Positions 10,630 to 23,874 of a DNA stretch of 64,000 nucleotides are shown here, one piece after another. The stretch lies in assembly GCA_905182985.1 (NCBI GenBank), contig CAJJDN010000180.1:123706-187705 (forward strand), written 5' to 3'. Both the position numbers and the translations under genes were made by a program. This stretch comes from Paramecium sonneborni (Eukaryota > Ciliophora > Oligohymenophorea > Peniculida > Parameciidae). Below the pieces are notes generated by a model. It saw only the letters and a program-made list of their open reading frames with translations, was not told where the DNA came from and did not search any database. Each line of letters starts with the position of its first letter. The stretch's first letter is position 1.

Positions 10630-13600
10630 TCAAATGAATTCGAATCTTTAAAGGATCTAATCAGCTTAGGAAACGAATTCATCAACTAATATAGATAATT
10701 AAATTTCGATATATCTTTTCGAATTATTTGGGAAAGCTTTACAAATATTATTTGAATGTTTTAATTTAATTAGTAGTCTTAATATTGGGTTCAGTAGCAA
10801 AATAAACTTTTATGCTAATTCCAATAACAATGAATTTTTGTATATCAATAATAACTTATCTTATTTAGGAATATCAAAATAAATATTATTATCATTATTC
10901 GAAAAGTTGCATAAATGGTGCCAAACATTCCAAAGTATAGCGTTATAAGAGTAATTCTTTAGCTCTTCTCTCTAAGAATCTTCCCAAAATGATTCTTTAT
11001 TGTGGTTGATGCAACTTATACATTCTTGTAAATAAATCTCTTTCAGATGCATCATAATTATGGCTGCGAATGAGCATCAACTTTAAATCGATTTCTCTTA
11101 GTTTCCAAAGTTCAATTTCTTTAAAATACTAAACATCATTTTTTGCCAAATATTCTTCTAAACCTTATAAGAGTTATAGTTCTTCACATATAATGACAAA
11201 TCTCTAAAACGAAATGTACTGAACTTATTATTGTTCTATATCACATTCATTATTAAACATATTAATGATATATTATTCTTCTTTTTTATTTTCTATTTCA
11301 AGCATGAGTAATCTAAATTGATACAGAGTTAAGCGTTCTCCATCTTCAGCAAAGATTTATAGAATCATAGAATATTTATATAATAGTTCTTGTATTTTGG
11401 TATCTTAGATTGGTCCCAAATGATGTGATATTTCAGCATCATAATCTACATATTGAGATGATTTCTGAATATTCTGGATATTTTTGATTTGATCTGCAAG
11501 TTATGATTAAATGACTTAAATCCCAGTTTCTGTGAAATTGACAGATTGTAAGCTACTCAAAATTTATAAATAGATTTAAAAACTTAACTAGATTAAATTA
11601 TTAATAATACATCCCCAATCAACATGGAATGAAATAATTTGGCAGTGTCATTCTTCCTCTTATAATATATGAGTGATTTAATGACTCTGGCCATTTTTCC
11701 TAACCATACATTTTAAGGTTGAGATTAATTTTCAGTTGAAAAGTATTCATATAATTAAACATGTAATGGATAATTGAATTTATTGAATTTCAAACACCAT
11801 TATATGAAATTGGATAAGATTTTGATTAATGTGTTTTATGTGACGACATTATCTATTTTATCACGTCTAAATTATTATATCTCTTGAATTAAGGTTTATG
11901 TGGCTAATTAAGTATTCTTACTAGTACATCTACTCACAAATAGTTTTTTTTCAATAGATAATAAATTCTTGATTGGATTCAAACATTCAGATAAATCAAC
12001 TTCATCTTCAGATGATGTTTATGAATCTTCAAATTTATTATCTTAAAAAACTATTTATAAATATAATCATAATTATACAATTAAGTGCTACAATAGGTTT
12101 AGATGGTGACATAGCTTCTGGATCAGGAGAATCACAACTTAATTCTGCCATTGAAATTCGTTAAGGGAGACTACTATCTTGAAATGGTTCAAGTGGTGTC
12201 ATTGGTGGAAAGAATCCAATAGAATTTTTAGGATTTATCTATAATGTTGGTTATGAGGAGAGTGGTTATAAAAGTGATGCAGAACTATTATTAAAATTTT
12301 AAGGAATTGGTGGATTCAAATTATTTGTACTTATCAACATCGGAGTTGGTGATATACCTTTTGGGAATTCAAAATTAATTTTATGACGAATTGCCTTTCT
12401 TCTAATTTGATCTTATTAATATTAAGGTAAGAATCGAGATACTGATTTGAGTTATTTAGTTATAAAATTAGAATGTTTTACTTATTATTAAAATTTAGCT
12501 GCTAAAAGATCAAATTTCTTTTAGGTTTATATTTTCTATCTATTTGCTTATTTACAATCTATCTAAGTTTCATAGATTTATATTTTTCGAAATATTAATT
12601 CTTCCTTTAATTTTTTAATAATATCCTAAAAATCATTAACCAAAATTAAAAAGACTGAATATGAATTCTGAAAATACTTATCAACTTCACGAAAATCTTC
12701 TTAGAAAAACTCCTCCTTCATTGACATAATCTTAAATATTTATAGAGATCGAGATTTCAATTTTTCTAAGATACTTTCCAATACATTAGGAAATGTCTTT
12801 TTCTCAATCTCCACTCGTTCAATATACAATTAATAGTAATCATCAATAAATGCTTTAATTGGAAATTTAGACATCTCCAAATATGTTTATTCTTCTTGAT
12901 TCCTAGGTATACATTCCCTCTTTATTACAGCATAATTAGCTTCACAAGCTTAATTATTACTCTAAATTGCCATAGTTTAATTTGCAATATCATATGTTCT
13001 TCTCTTTTAATTCATAGTCTAAGTAAACATTTCTTATTTTATTATCAAACTTTTATATATTTTATATATTACTCGCTTGTATCTACTTCCATCTCACTGA
13101 ACTCAACGTTATTTCCTACACATTTATCTTTAAATAAGATTTCTTCATATTCCTCTATTAAATTCTCATCTTTCTCAGCTTTATCATCTGAAACCCTCTC
13201 CAAATTCTACATTTTGTTTTGGTAAGCTTCCTCAAATTTTCTAGTCTGTTCTTCAAATACTAACTTAAAATCATCAAAGATCTCCTTCTTAGCTTTATAT
13301 AATTCTTCTTCAAAATCAACTATAGCATACTCATTCTAATGTCTCACTTATTAAAACAATTTTAATGTTTCATTCTCTTTACTTAAATCCTATAATTACA
13401 ATTTCAACAATTCTATATCATTATTCTAACTACTTAATTCTCTCTACAATTTACAAGTCTTCTTTCTTAAATAACGATTCTCCTTATTCATTTTCTCACC
13501 ATACTCACTATTTCTCTTCAATTATTTCTCAGCCTCATTTAATCTTTATAATTTCTCACTCATCTAATTCTAATATCGTTCATGAATCTTTATCGTATTT

Positions 13601-14134
13601 GTTAAACATTCCTTCTCCAACTTTCTATTAGTTATAGATTACTTGTCTATTATCTCTTTCACTATCCCAGTAAATTATGTCCATATTTTATCAATTAATT
13701 AAGAATAGTCATTACATTTTACTGAAAGTTGTTGACATAGTTACCCTATTGATCCAGAATATATAAGCACTATCTTCTCATAGAACTCTGTTATACAGTA
13801 GAAATTCTGTTACTAAATCTATTAAACCATTGACTATTATCTATTAATACATAAATTACATCTATCCACTATTATAATAATTACAAATCCTTTCTTTCAC
13901 TTTATTCATTTGTTATTTTCTGTAATGTTCTCATAGTCCTATTACTCGTGCCAATATTTGCTCTACTCATCAATTAACGCATCTCAAAAACCTTTTCATT
14001 AATTTTTTGTAATCACTTACTGTACCATCTTCTCCTTAAATTGTCTTATTTATTTATTGAATTGATGGAAATTTTAGAGGCGATAATCGTTCATCAGTTA
14101 GAGTATGCATTCTTGTATGGTTTACCTTTTTCAT
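10630..14134 (-). CDS. Large coiled-coil protein resembling AXDND1
   Basis: Minus-strand gene from ATG complement 14132-14134 (MKKVNHTRMHTLTDERLSPL) to stop complement 10630-10632, with many short introns, roughly 1,050 aa. After the N-terminus comes YSGSIGQLCQQLSVKC followed by DYSQLIDKIWTQF. This pattern (hydrophobic-Q-hydrophobic-S, Cys, Leu, Trp spacing) resembles the axonemal dynein light-chain domain of DNALI1 and AXDND1. A long acidic coiled coil follows (about 13,100-13,700), then a Ser/Pro-rich linker (about 12,130-12,400) and a helical C-terminal half. The coding frames are clear; the family name is my inference from one motif. A centrosomal or ciliary coiled-coil protein is the main alternative. 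The exact exon set near 10,700-10,950 is unsure. Confidence 0.5.
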
Positions 14135-15158
14135 AGCTATTTTATTTATTATTAATTTATATGATAATTTAGGTATCCAATTATTACCTCTCTTCCTATT
14201 ATTAATTTTTATTCAAAATAATGTACTAATACTAAAAACTGTATATAATTTCTTTCAATCTTTGGAATCTAGATCAAGTAATATTCAATTTGATCATATT
14301 ATTTTATTTCATATAATTATATTAAGAATATACATTAATTCAATAATATTTCACTTTAATCATACATACTACTTATTTTACTTAAATCCATGAAAATCTA
14401 ATTAAACTTTATAATTAATTCTATTCAAAATTAATTGCCACATATTAAATCTTATATTTATCAATATTTTCTATTTAAATATAACTTAGAAATATTTTTA
14501 TTAAATAATAATTTTACAATTTAAAGCATTGTATCAATCCATTCTTAATTTATTTCAATAAGAATTTATATTATTCATGATTATCATTTTTTTATCATTT
14601 CTAAAAAATCTGAAATCTTAATGTTTTTTCAAAAAACTAAAGTTTATAAATATTTATATTTAAATTTGATTTAAGTTTCTCAAATACATTTGTCATTCTT
14701 TCTCTCTTCATTTAAATTTTTAAGAATTAAATTTTTGTTATAAGAGTTCTAACTAATTTAATATATCATCAATGAGTTTCAATAGATTGAATTAATTTCT
14801 TTATTATGAATATTTTCATACCTAGAAGGGATTGCAACAACAAGGATAGATAATATTTATATCTATCAAATAAAGATCTTCATACTTATTTCACCTATTA
14901 TATTTAATATTTTTTTGCTCAGATTTTTGTAATTAAGTTTCATGAAAAATTCTCCCCTCCAGAATCTAAAAAGCTTAAAAAAAACAAAGTTAATTTAAAT
15001 TTATATTCACCAAGTATCTAAGAATGATGAGTGAAAAAATTTTAAGTTAGCTTTTACATTTTTAAAAGGAAACAATTTCATGACCAAATCTGAAACAGAT
15101 AATTTTGAAAATATCAATAATTATTAAAATTTATTTTAATAGAAAATATAAAAATTAA
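14135..15158. other. Intergenic region between divergent genes
   Basis: About 1 kb of AT-rich DNA between the AXDND1-like gene (minus) and the PARG-like gene (plus). It probably carries both promoters. No coding sequence or RNA gene seen. Confidence 0.4.
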
Positions 15159-16721
15159 ATGTCTCATTAAGCAAGTTTAAGACAAAAGGAAATTATTCAG
15201 TATGAATTTAATAGAATTTTCTAAGAGTAAAATAGTGAGGCTTCTCTTAATTTTCCTTAGGTAGCTAAATTATTGATTGAAAAAAACAATAAAAAAATTT
15301 TCGAAAAGATAAATAAATTTATCTCGAAATAATCATATTAGAAGAATGAATTCGAAGATCTAAAAATTGAATTTACTAGATAGGAAGTATTTACCGTTTT
15401 ATTAATGATGTATTTAAATGCTTTTGAAAAATAAAATAATTGTGATAATCGATCAGGGTTTAATTAAATTAATATGGAAAGAATAAAATAGAGTAATACA
15501 ATATAGGCTTAATAGAAACTTAAGTGTATACATTAATATTTTGTTAACTTTTATGAGCAAGTTTTGAATGATGAAATAAAATTGGAATCAATTTAAACAA
15601 AAATATAATAATTAGAATATGAAAGAGAAGAATTAGATAAAAGAATAAAATAATTAAAGGATTGTTAGAATGATATTAGAAATAGCATGAATTAGAAAAA
15701 AATTAAAGAAGATGAAATAATTGAATTTATTAGAAGAGTTGACTAACGAGAATTCGATTATAAATTTACTGGTGATTCATGTTAAATGTATTTAAATTAA
15801 GGAAAATGTGAAGATTTTTAAAATTCAATTCTTGTAAATTTTGCTGACAAAAATGTGGGTGGTTTGAGTTTAGATGATAAAAATATAGCTTAGGAAGAAG
15901 TAAATAATAAATTTATTTAGATTTTAATGCTAACTCATCCTGAAGCTATAATTAGTATGTTATTTATGAAACCTATGGCTAAGGATGAAGCTGTTTTGAT
16001 TAAAAATGTTATAAGATTTAATGATTATATTGGATATGAATCAACTTTTCGATATAAAGCTGAGAAATATTTTGATTCATAAATAATCGAGAACAATAAG
16101 GAACCTATAAAAAATGATATTTTAGTATAAATATTTATTTAAAATTAGTGTATGGATGCATTATATTATAGTGATTGGATATCATAATTTGAAGATAAAT
16201 TTATTAAAAGAGAATTAAAAAAAAGTTATATTGCATTTTCCTTAGCTATTGATTAATCAGAAAAGGAAAGTATTTCAACTGGTAAATGGGGTTGCGGTAT
16301 TTTTAATGGAGATTCTGAATTGAAGTTTTTAATATAATGGCTAACTTTTTCAAAAGCATTATAGAAGAATCTCTAAAAAAATAAAGAAATATAAGACAAT
16401 TTTAATAATCAATAAAATCTAAATCAAAACACCTAAGAATTTTTAAAAGGAATGTAAAAATAAGATTACTAATAATAATCACGAATTCATTAATAATATT
16501 CAGAAAATTAGAATAGGAGAGACTAAAATACATAAAATTAATTACAATTAGATTAATAATAGTCAGACAATTAGAATAATAGATTTTTATATTTTAGCAC
16601 GTTTGGTGATGAAGGATGTGAGCGTTTAATTCGTAGATACTTAAATAAAAGAGAATAATTAGAAAATATTAATTAATTTATCATAAATCTGTAAAAAGAT
16701 TGTAAGAATATGAAGTATTGA
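15159..16721 (+). CDS. Poly(ADP-ribose) glycohydrolase (PARG) family protein
   Basis: One uninterrupted 520-aa frame. PARG removes poly(ADP-ribose) chains from proteins. A helical N-terminal half (residues 1-225) leads to the catalytic domain: NFADKNVGG at about 229-235, QEE at 245-247 holding the catalytic glutamates, YIGYESTFRY, and GKWGCGIFNGDSELK around 375-390, where the family has a G-N-W-G-C-G-A-F-G-G-D type block. A later YFSTFGD fits the family's Y-F-T-F-G-D strand. The glycine loop ahead of QEE is altered: GGL instead of GGG, with a longer spacer. A Q/N-rich insert of about 100 residues precedes the last strand. The family call is firm; activity is not proven. Confidence 0.85.
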
Positions 16722-16907
16722 TATTGATGTGTTAAGAAAATGATATATAATACATTATTGGTAATTAAAATAAACACAGTAATTATTTATTGATATATAT
16801 GTATTATATATAAATTTAGTTATAAAAGGTAAATAATTAAATAATTACATAATATTTGCAAGTATTAAAAATAAATAAAAATGTTTGATGGTTATTGTAG
16901 GTAAATA

Positions 16908-17899
16908 ATGTAACCCAAGCGTGTTGTGTATAATAAGTCAGATTTAGATTGTGGTTATCCAAGATAAGATTTCTAATTGGAAGGATTATAATGTTCTCTA
17001 TATAAATGCAATAAATATACACAATAATGTATATTATATTTGCATGGTTATAATGGATCAAGATTAGAGGGTGTTTAATATGTTCCATATGTATGCAAAG
17101 GAGATTTTGATTTTTGTTCATTTGATTTTTAGGGAGCTGGATAATCAGAGGGAGAATATGTAACTTTTGGGTAATAAGTTATTTTGATGAAGTTTAAAAG
17201 AGGTTGAGAATACAGCATTAGTCATAAAATATTTAAAATAGAAATATTTTCATATAATATTATGGGGAAGATCAATGGGAGCATCTACAGCCTTGATGTA
17301 TACTCAAAATAATACAAATATAAAATGTTTAATTTTGGATAGTCCATTTTTGATTTTGGAAGATGTAGTATTAAATTTAATAAAATTAAAACTTCATACT
17401 CCAGATATAATAAATAAAGGATTGTATGAATTGATAAGAAGTATAAAATATCTGAATTATAGGATGCATTGCTAAATTGTTCCATTTTTAAATAAATAAA
17501 GTCTAGTTACCTTTAAATTTAAATATTACTTGTCCAATGTTATTGTTAGCATCGAAACAAGACAATTTAATTCCTTAATATCATTTTGATACAATATTCA
17601 AAGGATATCTTGGAAATAAGAGAATGGTTACATTATAAAGTAATCATAATGAATAAAGATCAACTGAAATAATAAGAACTATTATGACATTTATTTAATC
17701 GATGACACCTCAAAGTCGATTCAGTCCAACTAAGTATCCTGAACGTCTTTTAGGAGACATAGATGAATAAAAATATATTGCCACTGGAATTAAAATCAAA
17801 TAGAAAATTATGAGAAATTAATCAACTTCTACTCATAATAAAAATTCAGCTAAAATTTAGAAAGATAAAGCTTTGATTTAATTGTCAAATCTAAAATGA
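16908..17899 (+). CDS. Alpha/beta hydrolase, serine hydrolase of unknown substrate
   Basis: Three exons; introns 17171-17192 and 17441-17462 (22 nt each) give 315 aa. The fold signature is complete: oxyanion region LHGYNG, nucleophile elbow GRSMGA, the acid in ASKQDNLIP, and a histidine in SNHNEQRS. This matches the ABHD13/ABHD17-like branch of intracellular hydrolases, some of which remove fatty acids from proteins, but the substrate cannot be read from sequence. No signal peptide. The C-terminal 100 residues are polar and probably disordered. ATG 16908 was chosen as the first Met of the frame; an upstream exon is possible. Confidence 0.75.
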
Positions 17900-17964
17900 T
17901 TTTATAAAGACTAAATTACTTCTATCTTAGAATAATCATTTCTTAAATAAATAATAAAATCAAT

Positions 17965-19841
17965 TCATCGTTTTATTTTTTGAAGTACTCTTTCAATAGT
18001 TTAAGATAATTAAAAAAGTTGACTAACATAATTCCCTGATAATTATCTTATTTCATCTTATTATGAACAATCTAATTGTCTCGATATCTCTAATAACTCA
18101 GAAATGGGAATTGATGCATCTAATCTTCTGGATAAAGTTCTATTAGTATTAGATTTAGGAATCTCTTTAGATTAAGTCTATGTAGAAGTGAATTACCAAC
18201 TTCCTATTCTTCCCAGTGATTGATTTTGTTTTCTAAAAGAGGTTAATAAGTCTTCATTTGTTGTATGAAATCTACTTGGATTGTTACTTAAATTAATTCA
18301 ATTAATTACCCATCTTATATACCAAATATTTTACTTGGTGAAGCTAAATTAGGATTGTGGTCTTATTTGCTTTTGTTTATTATAGCATGATGAAATCGAT
18401 TATCTGATTTATTATCTATTTATTCAGTTCATTCTGTAGGATACCTAAAAAATGAGTAAAAAATCATTAACTACCTTCTTAATTCTTTTTTTAAATTATT
18501 ATTATCTTAGACTATAGAATTGTTTTTATTATGAGTATTAAAAGCTGAAGAAGAATTCAAAAAAGTTGTACGTTTTATAATTTGAGATTTTTATCCACTA
18601 TATTACATTGTCAAATATAAAGGTTATTAAAATAATATTAAACTGGGAACATAATTTATATTTCACAATTTATCAATAACAAATTTGTTTAGCAATGCAT
18701 TTCTAAATGAATTATAGACTACTTCATGTTATTCCTTTGACAATTGAGAATACATACTACTTAGATCATCTTACATGGAGAGATACAACATAGTAATTTT
18801 CTCAATTAAAATTGAATTCTATTGACTTTCAATTTAAAAATGTTATGATCTAAATAATTTAGGATTCTAATGACAGATTTGTTCAAATTATTCTAAATCA
18901 AATGTTTCATCTTCTGATTCAATAAACACTATCATGTTTCTATTTGGTTTACAATGAGTTGTTATTAATTCAGCAATCTTTAATTAATCTTTAGCATTGC
19001 TCAACTTTGTCTTTGTCTTTCCCAAAACCAAAAAATATTTAAATTCTGAATTACAAATACAATTAAATTAAAATTAACCCTTAACAAAATAAATACATCT
19101 ACCATCCAAGTATTACTCATAAACATTTTATTTAACTTATGGACAATCAAAAAATTCTTAAGGACTCCTATACATAAATGTATCTGACTCTGGTATTACT
19201 GTAGATAATAATTCTAAATAATCAATTTGTTTCCATTGAATAATATCGAAAAGATCAAGCAATCTCACTATTACCTCATTGATATCATATGATTATGATT
19301 AACAATCAAGGAGTAAATTTAAATTTTTATAAGGAATCCACTTAAATGTTAATGTAGAAAGAGGATATACACAATTTAACATTTTCATCATGTTTACAAA
19401 AAGGTCATGTTATTAATTTATATTGCCTAATTGTGAAAACTTGAAAATGTAAGTGATTTATGATTGATTTATACATAAGTCTTCCTTTTTTTAATTAACT
19501 TAACTAAATTTATTACTGAATAAAAAATGAACTTAATTTTCAGTCTAATGGATAATAAACATATCATATAGTTTTAGTAATTCCAAGAGTCTAGAATTAT
19601 CATGTTTCACATTATCCAAAACCTTAATCACTTTAAAATACTTTTCAGAAATAATCCATTATCTTAGACACTTGATTAGTGTTTCAGATTGTTATTCCTA
19701 CAATTACTTTAAAGACATATCAATCATTTCAATCTCGGTTTCTAGTTTAATAAATTTATTTGACTTGACACTGAGTTGTTCTTAAAGATGATGATGAATT
19801 GTTTAAAAGATACAGGATTCAAAAATTTATTATTTAAACAT
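17965..19841 (-). CDS. Unrecognised protein, about 600 aa
   Basis: Minus-strand gene from ATG complement 19839-19841 (MFKQQIFESCIFQTIHHHLQ) to stop complement 17965-17967. The first 380 codons are continuous. Introns follow near 18650 (24 nt) and around 18260-18450. The N-terminus is helical (EIEMIDMSLKQLQEQQSETL). The middle is hydrophobic-rich without membrane segments, and the C-terminal third is Ser/Gln/Asn-rich. I recognise no domain. It begins 20 bp after the stop of the upstream WD40 gene on the same strand, so its promoter is either inside that gene's 3' end or extremely short. Confidence 0.65.
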
Positions 19842-19861
19842 TATTAATTTGTTTATAATTA

Positions 19862-22031
19862 TCATTCATAAATTAACTTTAGAGTTTAATATGAACCTGA
19901 TTTCTATCTATATATTACTATATATTCTCCATCATTAGTAATGCCTGCAAAATTTAACTCATCATTTGGACATTCAATAGGTTCAGTCGCTAGAATAAAT
20001 TGCCCATTTCTTTATCTTCTCAATATATAGATATAAAATTTATGTTTCACTATGAAGATCTATTACTTTTTAATATAAACTATTGGAAAGTAGTACATGT
20101 TAGAAGATTTCTCTTATTTCTTCAAGATGAAATTCTTTTCTTAGTTTTCTCTAAACTCATTATTTTAAAGTTCAAACATACAAACAATTTCTTTACAATC
20201 CCTAGGAATCCAAATAAATTCTGTATCTGAAACAAATGATACTCGATAACCAAAATCATCCAAAGTTTATTGAACAAATTATTAAAAAGTCCAGAGTTTA
20301 TTTCGTTCTTTTTTCCAAAGTATAATATTTTTATCCCTACTGCATGAAACCAAAAAGGATTCTGATTAATTCATACTCAAACCATAAATTACATCTTTGT
20401 GCTTTTGTAAAGAGTATCTATATTTGAGGGCATTTTATTTCAAACTCCAAGCTTTAATAGATGAATCACTTCCTCCAGATAATAAAACATCTTCTTTCTC
20501 ATCTAATAATAAACAATATATTTCTGATGAATTATCTTAATCAGTTTCTATTTATTGCCATTCATTTTCAGAAATATACTTCCACAATATAATTCTTTTA
20601 TCATTTGAACCAGATATAAAGTTATTTGTATATTTACTAAATTGCAAACAAGTAATTTTATCTTTATGTCCTATCAATTCTTTTTAGAAGTTCAAATTCC
20701 CATTTTCAAAATTCCATAATTTTATTTTTTCATTAAAACCTGATAACATTAAAGATCTATCTTTATTAAATGATATTGCAAAACAGCATTCTTTTTATTT
20801 TTCTTATTTACCAACAATTTATTATTTTATTTAACTATTAATTAAATCATCCTAATGATGTTAATATCCTTCTTTATTTTTTTTTTCCAGATCCCACAGA
20901 TTAATAAAATCTTCATTTAAATTTAAAACTTCTTAGCCAATAGAATTTATCTTCTCCTTCAATAATTGGTCTTACTCATTATTATTATATTTTAAGAGTT
21001 AATTCATTTTATCAATTTAGCATTCATAAAAGCACCTATTCATTTATTTAAAAGATGCTATCTATTATGTTATTTAATCAAAAAGTAGATTTGATAATGA
21101 TTTATATTTGCATTCAATAAATTGTTAATAATTTTTTTATAAATCTTGGAATATTTAAAATTTTTCTTGAAATGTTTAATAGATATTTTCAGTGATTATT
21201 TGTTTTTCTTGAAGAACTTAGGAATCATAAGTTTTCCATTCAGTAATAAATTCATCAAGACACTTCCCTTCTCTATTTTTGCAGGAAGAACAATAAAGAT
21301 TGAGATTTTCTTTTTAATGAATAAAAAGGATAGGTTTATTTTCATGTAATTTACATATTGCTTTGATTCTAAAACTTTTCTTATAATAGAGATAATAAAT
21401 TTACTTCTTGTTACTTAAGCATAACAGATAAAAGTTGTTCATCTGGTCTAACTTATTGGATAAGTGTTAATTTGAGAGTTTCAAATAAAGTGATTTAGGA
21501 GTCAGCAACAACATTAGAATTGAAAAGGGTAAAGAGTTTATCATTAATTTTTTAATAATGAGAAATATTAGTATGTTTAAGTTGTTCAATTAAGTTTAAA
21601 AATTGTACTGATGTATCTAGATCTTGTGTGTCAACAAGATTATTTAGATGGGATTCCAATTTATATTAAGAGAGGGAATTATTAAAAGTTTACAATGATT
21701 ATTACCATAAATTGAGAGCTGAGGTGATAGTATCAATATTATTATTGAATGAAGTTTTGATGTCAATAATATAAATATTAAATTTATCTAAGGCATTAAG
21801 AATGGGTAATATTTTATTATGAATGACATTTTGTAACATTTCTTAATTTTAATGTATAAGTATTTTAGCTTAAGTGAGTGAAATATAATTAAGATTTCTA
21901 TCATAAAATTGCCAACACTAATTGCAAATCAATCTCTTATCTTTTGGTAGAGATTTCTCAAGTAGGAATATGTCAGCTTTTTAATTATCATGAACATGTT
22001 CATGTGAACATTTAAATTCTTATTCTATCAT
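19862..22031 (-). CDS. WD40 repeat protein with N-terminal Cys/His motif
   Basis: ATG complement 22029-22031, stop complement 19862-19864. The N-terminus (KCSHEHVHD, LICNQCWQFYD) has a Cys/His pattern suggesting a small zinc-binding module. A helical coiled-coil region of about 150 residues follows, then WD40 blades with clear ends, for example SCSRDKNIILW. The last segment (ITNDGEYIVIYRQKSGSYQT) matches the end of a large WD40 family I associate with Paramecium. WD40 propellers are binding platforms; no partner can be named. At least one intron near 21,430 is needed. A relative on the same strand lies at 27891-30074. Confidence 0.75.
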
Positions 22032-22109
22032 CTTATATATATTTATTAGTAATATTAATAAATAATTATATAATAATTAGATTTATCAAAAATAATTATT
22101 AATAATTTA

Positions 22110-23825
22110 ATGAAGAAATCGATAATTAGATAACTTAATTCTCCATCTGTGTCACATTATAGATCATAGACAAGTGGTTCTGGTTTATTTGATTAATCAC
22201 GTATATTGGAAGAGACAACAGAGAAATTTTAGAGATCATGGATGATTCTTGAAAGTGTGTAAGAATCGAAAAGTCTACGTTATGCATTGAAATAAACAAC
22301 AACTGAACCAAATATACATCCAGAATGTTAATTAGGTGGTACAATTATTTCTGGAAAGATGTATAAAGTAACTCCAATGGAATTTTATTATTGTAATATT
22401 CCTACAAAAGGTGAAAAATCTCCTTTGAATTGTACAGTTTATTGTGATGGAGAATTTTAGATTATAATATCTTTTAATTCTCCATTTCCAACAAAATTTA
22501 ATTGTGATTAAGTAATAAGGAATAGAACTTGGACTGTAAGACATAATGGAGAAGATAAATTAAATTTAGCATTTGTAGCTCGTAAATAAACTGATATTAA
22601 ATTTATGATTTATTATGGTTAAACAGATTCTTTTAAGAAATTGATAAGGATTTAAAGTAATCATGAAAGAATATAAATGAGTGATGAGATTCCACGTATG
22701 CCTTAATTTATTGTAAATTAGAATAAGATAGAAGCATTTAAGAAAGTAAATAAGTATGAAATGGAAATTACTCGTTCTGGTCGTTTTATGTAAGTATTAA
22801 AAACTAGAAATCTATAAAAGAAAGCGATAGTGTAGGCAAGCAAATAAAAGAATTTAGATTTTTAAGCTAAAGAATGGGCACACGAGGAATTGAAACTCAT
22901 TACTTTAACATTGAGAAATATGAAGAGAAGAGGAGAATAAACATTGTTATGGAATGAATTACTTTAATATTTGAGATTGATAGATAATTTATATCGTATT
23001 TTATAATAGAGGAGAAAATAGTTATAGAAAAATAATATGATGATCATATGTATTTAATCAAGAATGTCAAAGTTTAGAGAAGAATATAAATTTAATCGTG
23101 AAGATTTGAATTAGAGAACTGCAGCATAAACAATGATGACTATAATGATGTTTTGTAAATAATGTAAGAGACGAATTAAATACAATTCATTGATTCTTGT
23201 TTTACCGACTTTGAAATGGAGAGCCTCTTTATATATGTTTAAACGAAAGGCTCTACTTACTAATTGTAAATTATAATTAATTAGAATCAATTTAAATTAA
23301 TTTGTAAGAAATGTACGTGAATATAAAGCATAGATGATATAGAAATGGGATTAATATACTATGAAGATTCATCAATACTAATCTATTCACAAAGGAGATA
23401 AAAGATTCTTAACTTGGGTTAAGTTTTTATATGAAAAAGGATATTAGGTATATTTTTAGAATTTATTCATTACTCTATTGATGAGAGATAGATATCGATC
23501 TCATATTAAAGAGTAAAGAGAAATAAAGAAATATCGATAGGAAATGAAAACTGCCAAGTTGCAATTGAAATTTGCAAGAGATACTGTAGATATTATGACT
23601 TTACGTTAAAGGATTTTTAAATTAAGTAATGACATTTATGCAATGTAACTAAAGAATCAATTTTTTATACATTCTGATGTGGAGAGATTCGTATCTTCTA
23701 TTATTGAATAGAGTTCTTTCATCTTTTTAGATGATGATAATAATCCTAATAGTTAAGAAAAGTCATCTCGTCTTCGTGTTAGTTTGAAGAAATAAAAAAC
23801 ACTTCGTATCTCTAGAAAATCTTGA
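22110..23825 (+). CDS. Unrecognised 571-aa protein
   Basis: A single uninterrupted frame from ATG 22110 to TGA 23823-23825. Residues about 75-185 look like a beta-sandwich (GGTIISGKMYKVTPMEFYYC, NCTVYCDGEFQIIISF, LNLAFVARKQTDIKFMIYYG). The rest is strongly basic and helical, with many Arg/Lys/Gln (KRRGEQTLLWNELLQYLRLI and later blocks). Arg-rich helices with aromatic spacing could bind calmodulin-like proteins, but no clear IQ motif is visible. No signal peptide or membrane segment. It starts 78 bp from the divergent WD40 gene, which suggests a shared promoter. Function unknown. Confidence 0.75.
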
Positions 23826-23874
23826 AAAATCAATGAATTATAAAAATATTTCAATTTTTGTCATAATTAAAAAA

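Noticed and set aside
12896..13631. Plus-strand hydrophobic frames at 12.9-13.6 kb
   Set aside because: Antisense shadows of the acidic coiled coil of the minus-strand gene.
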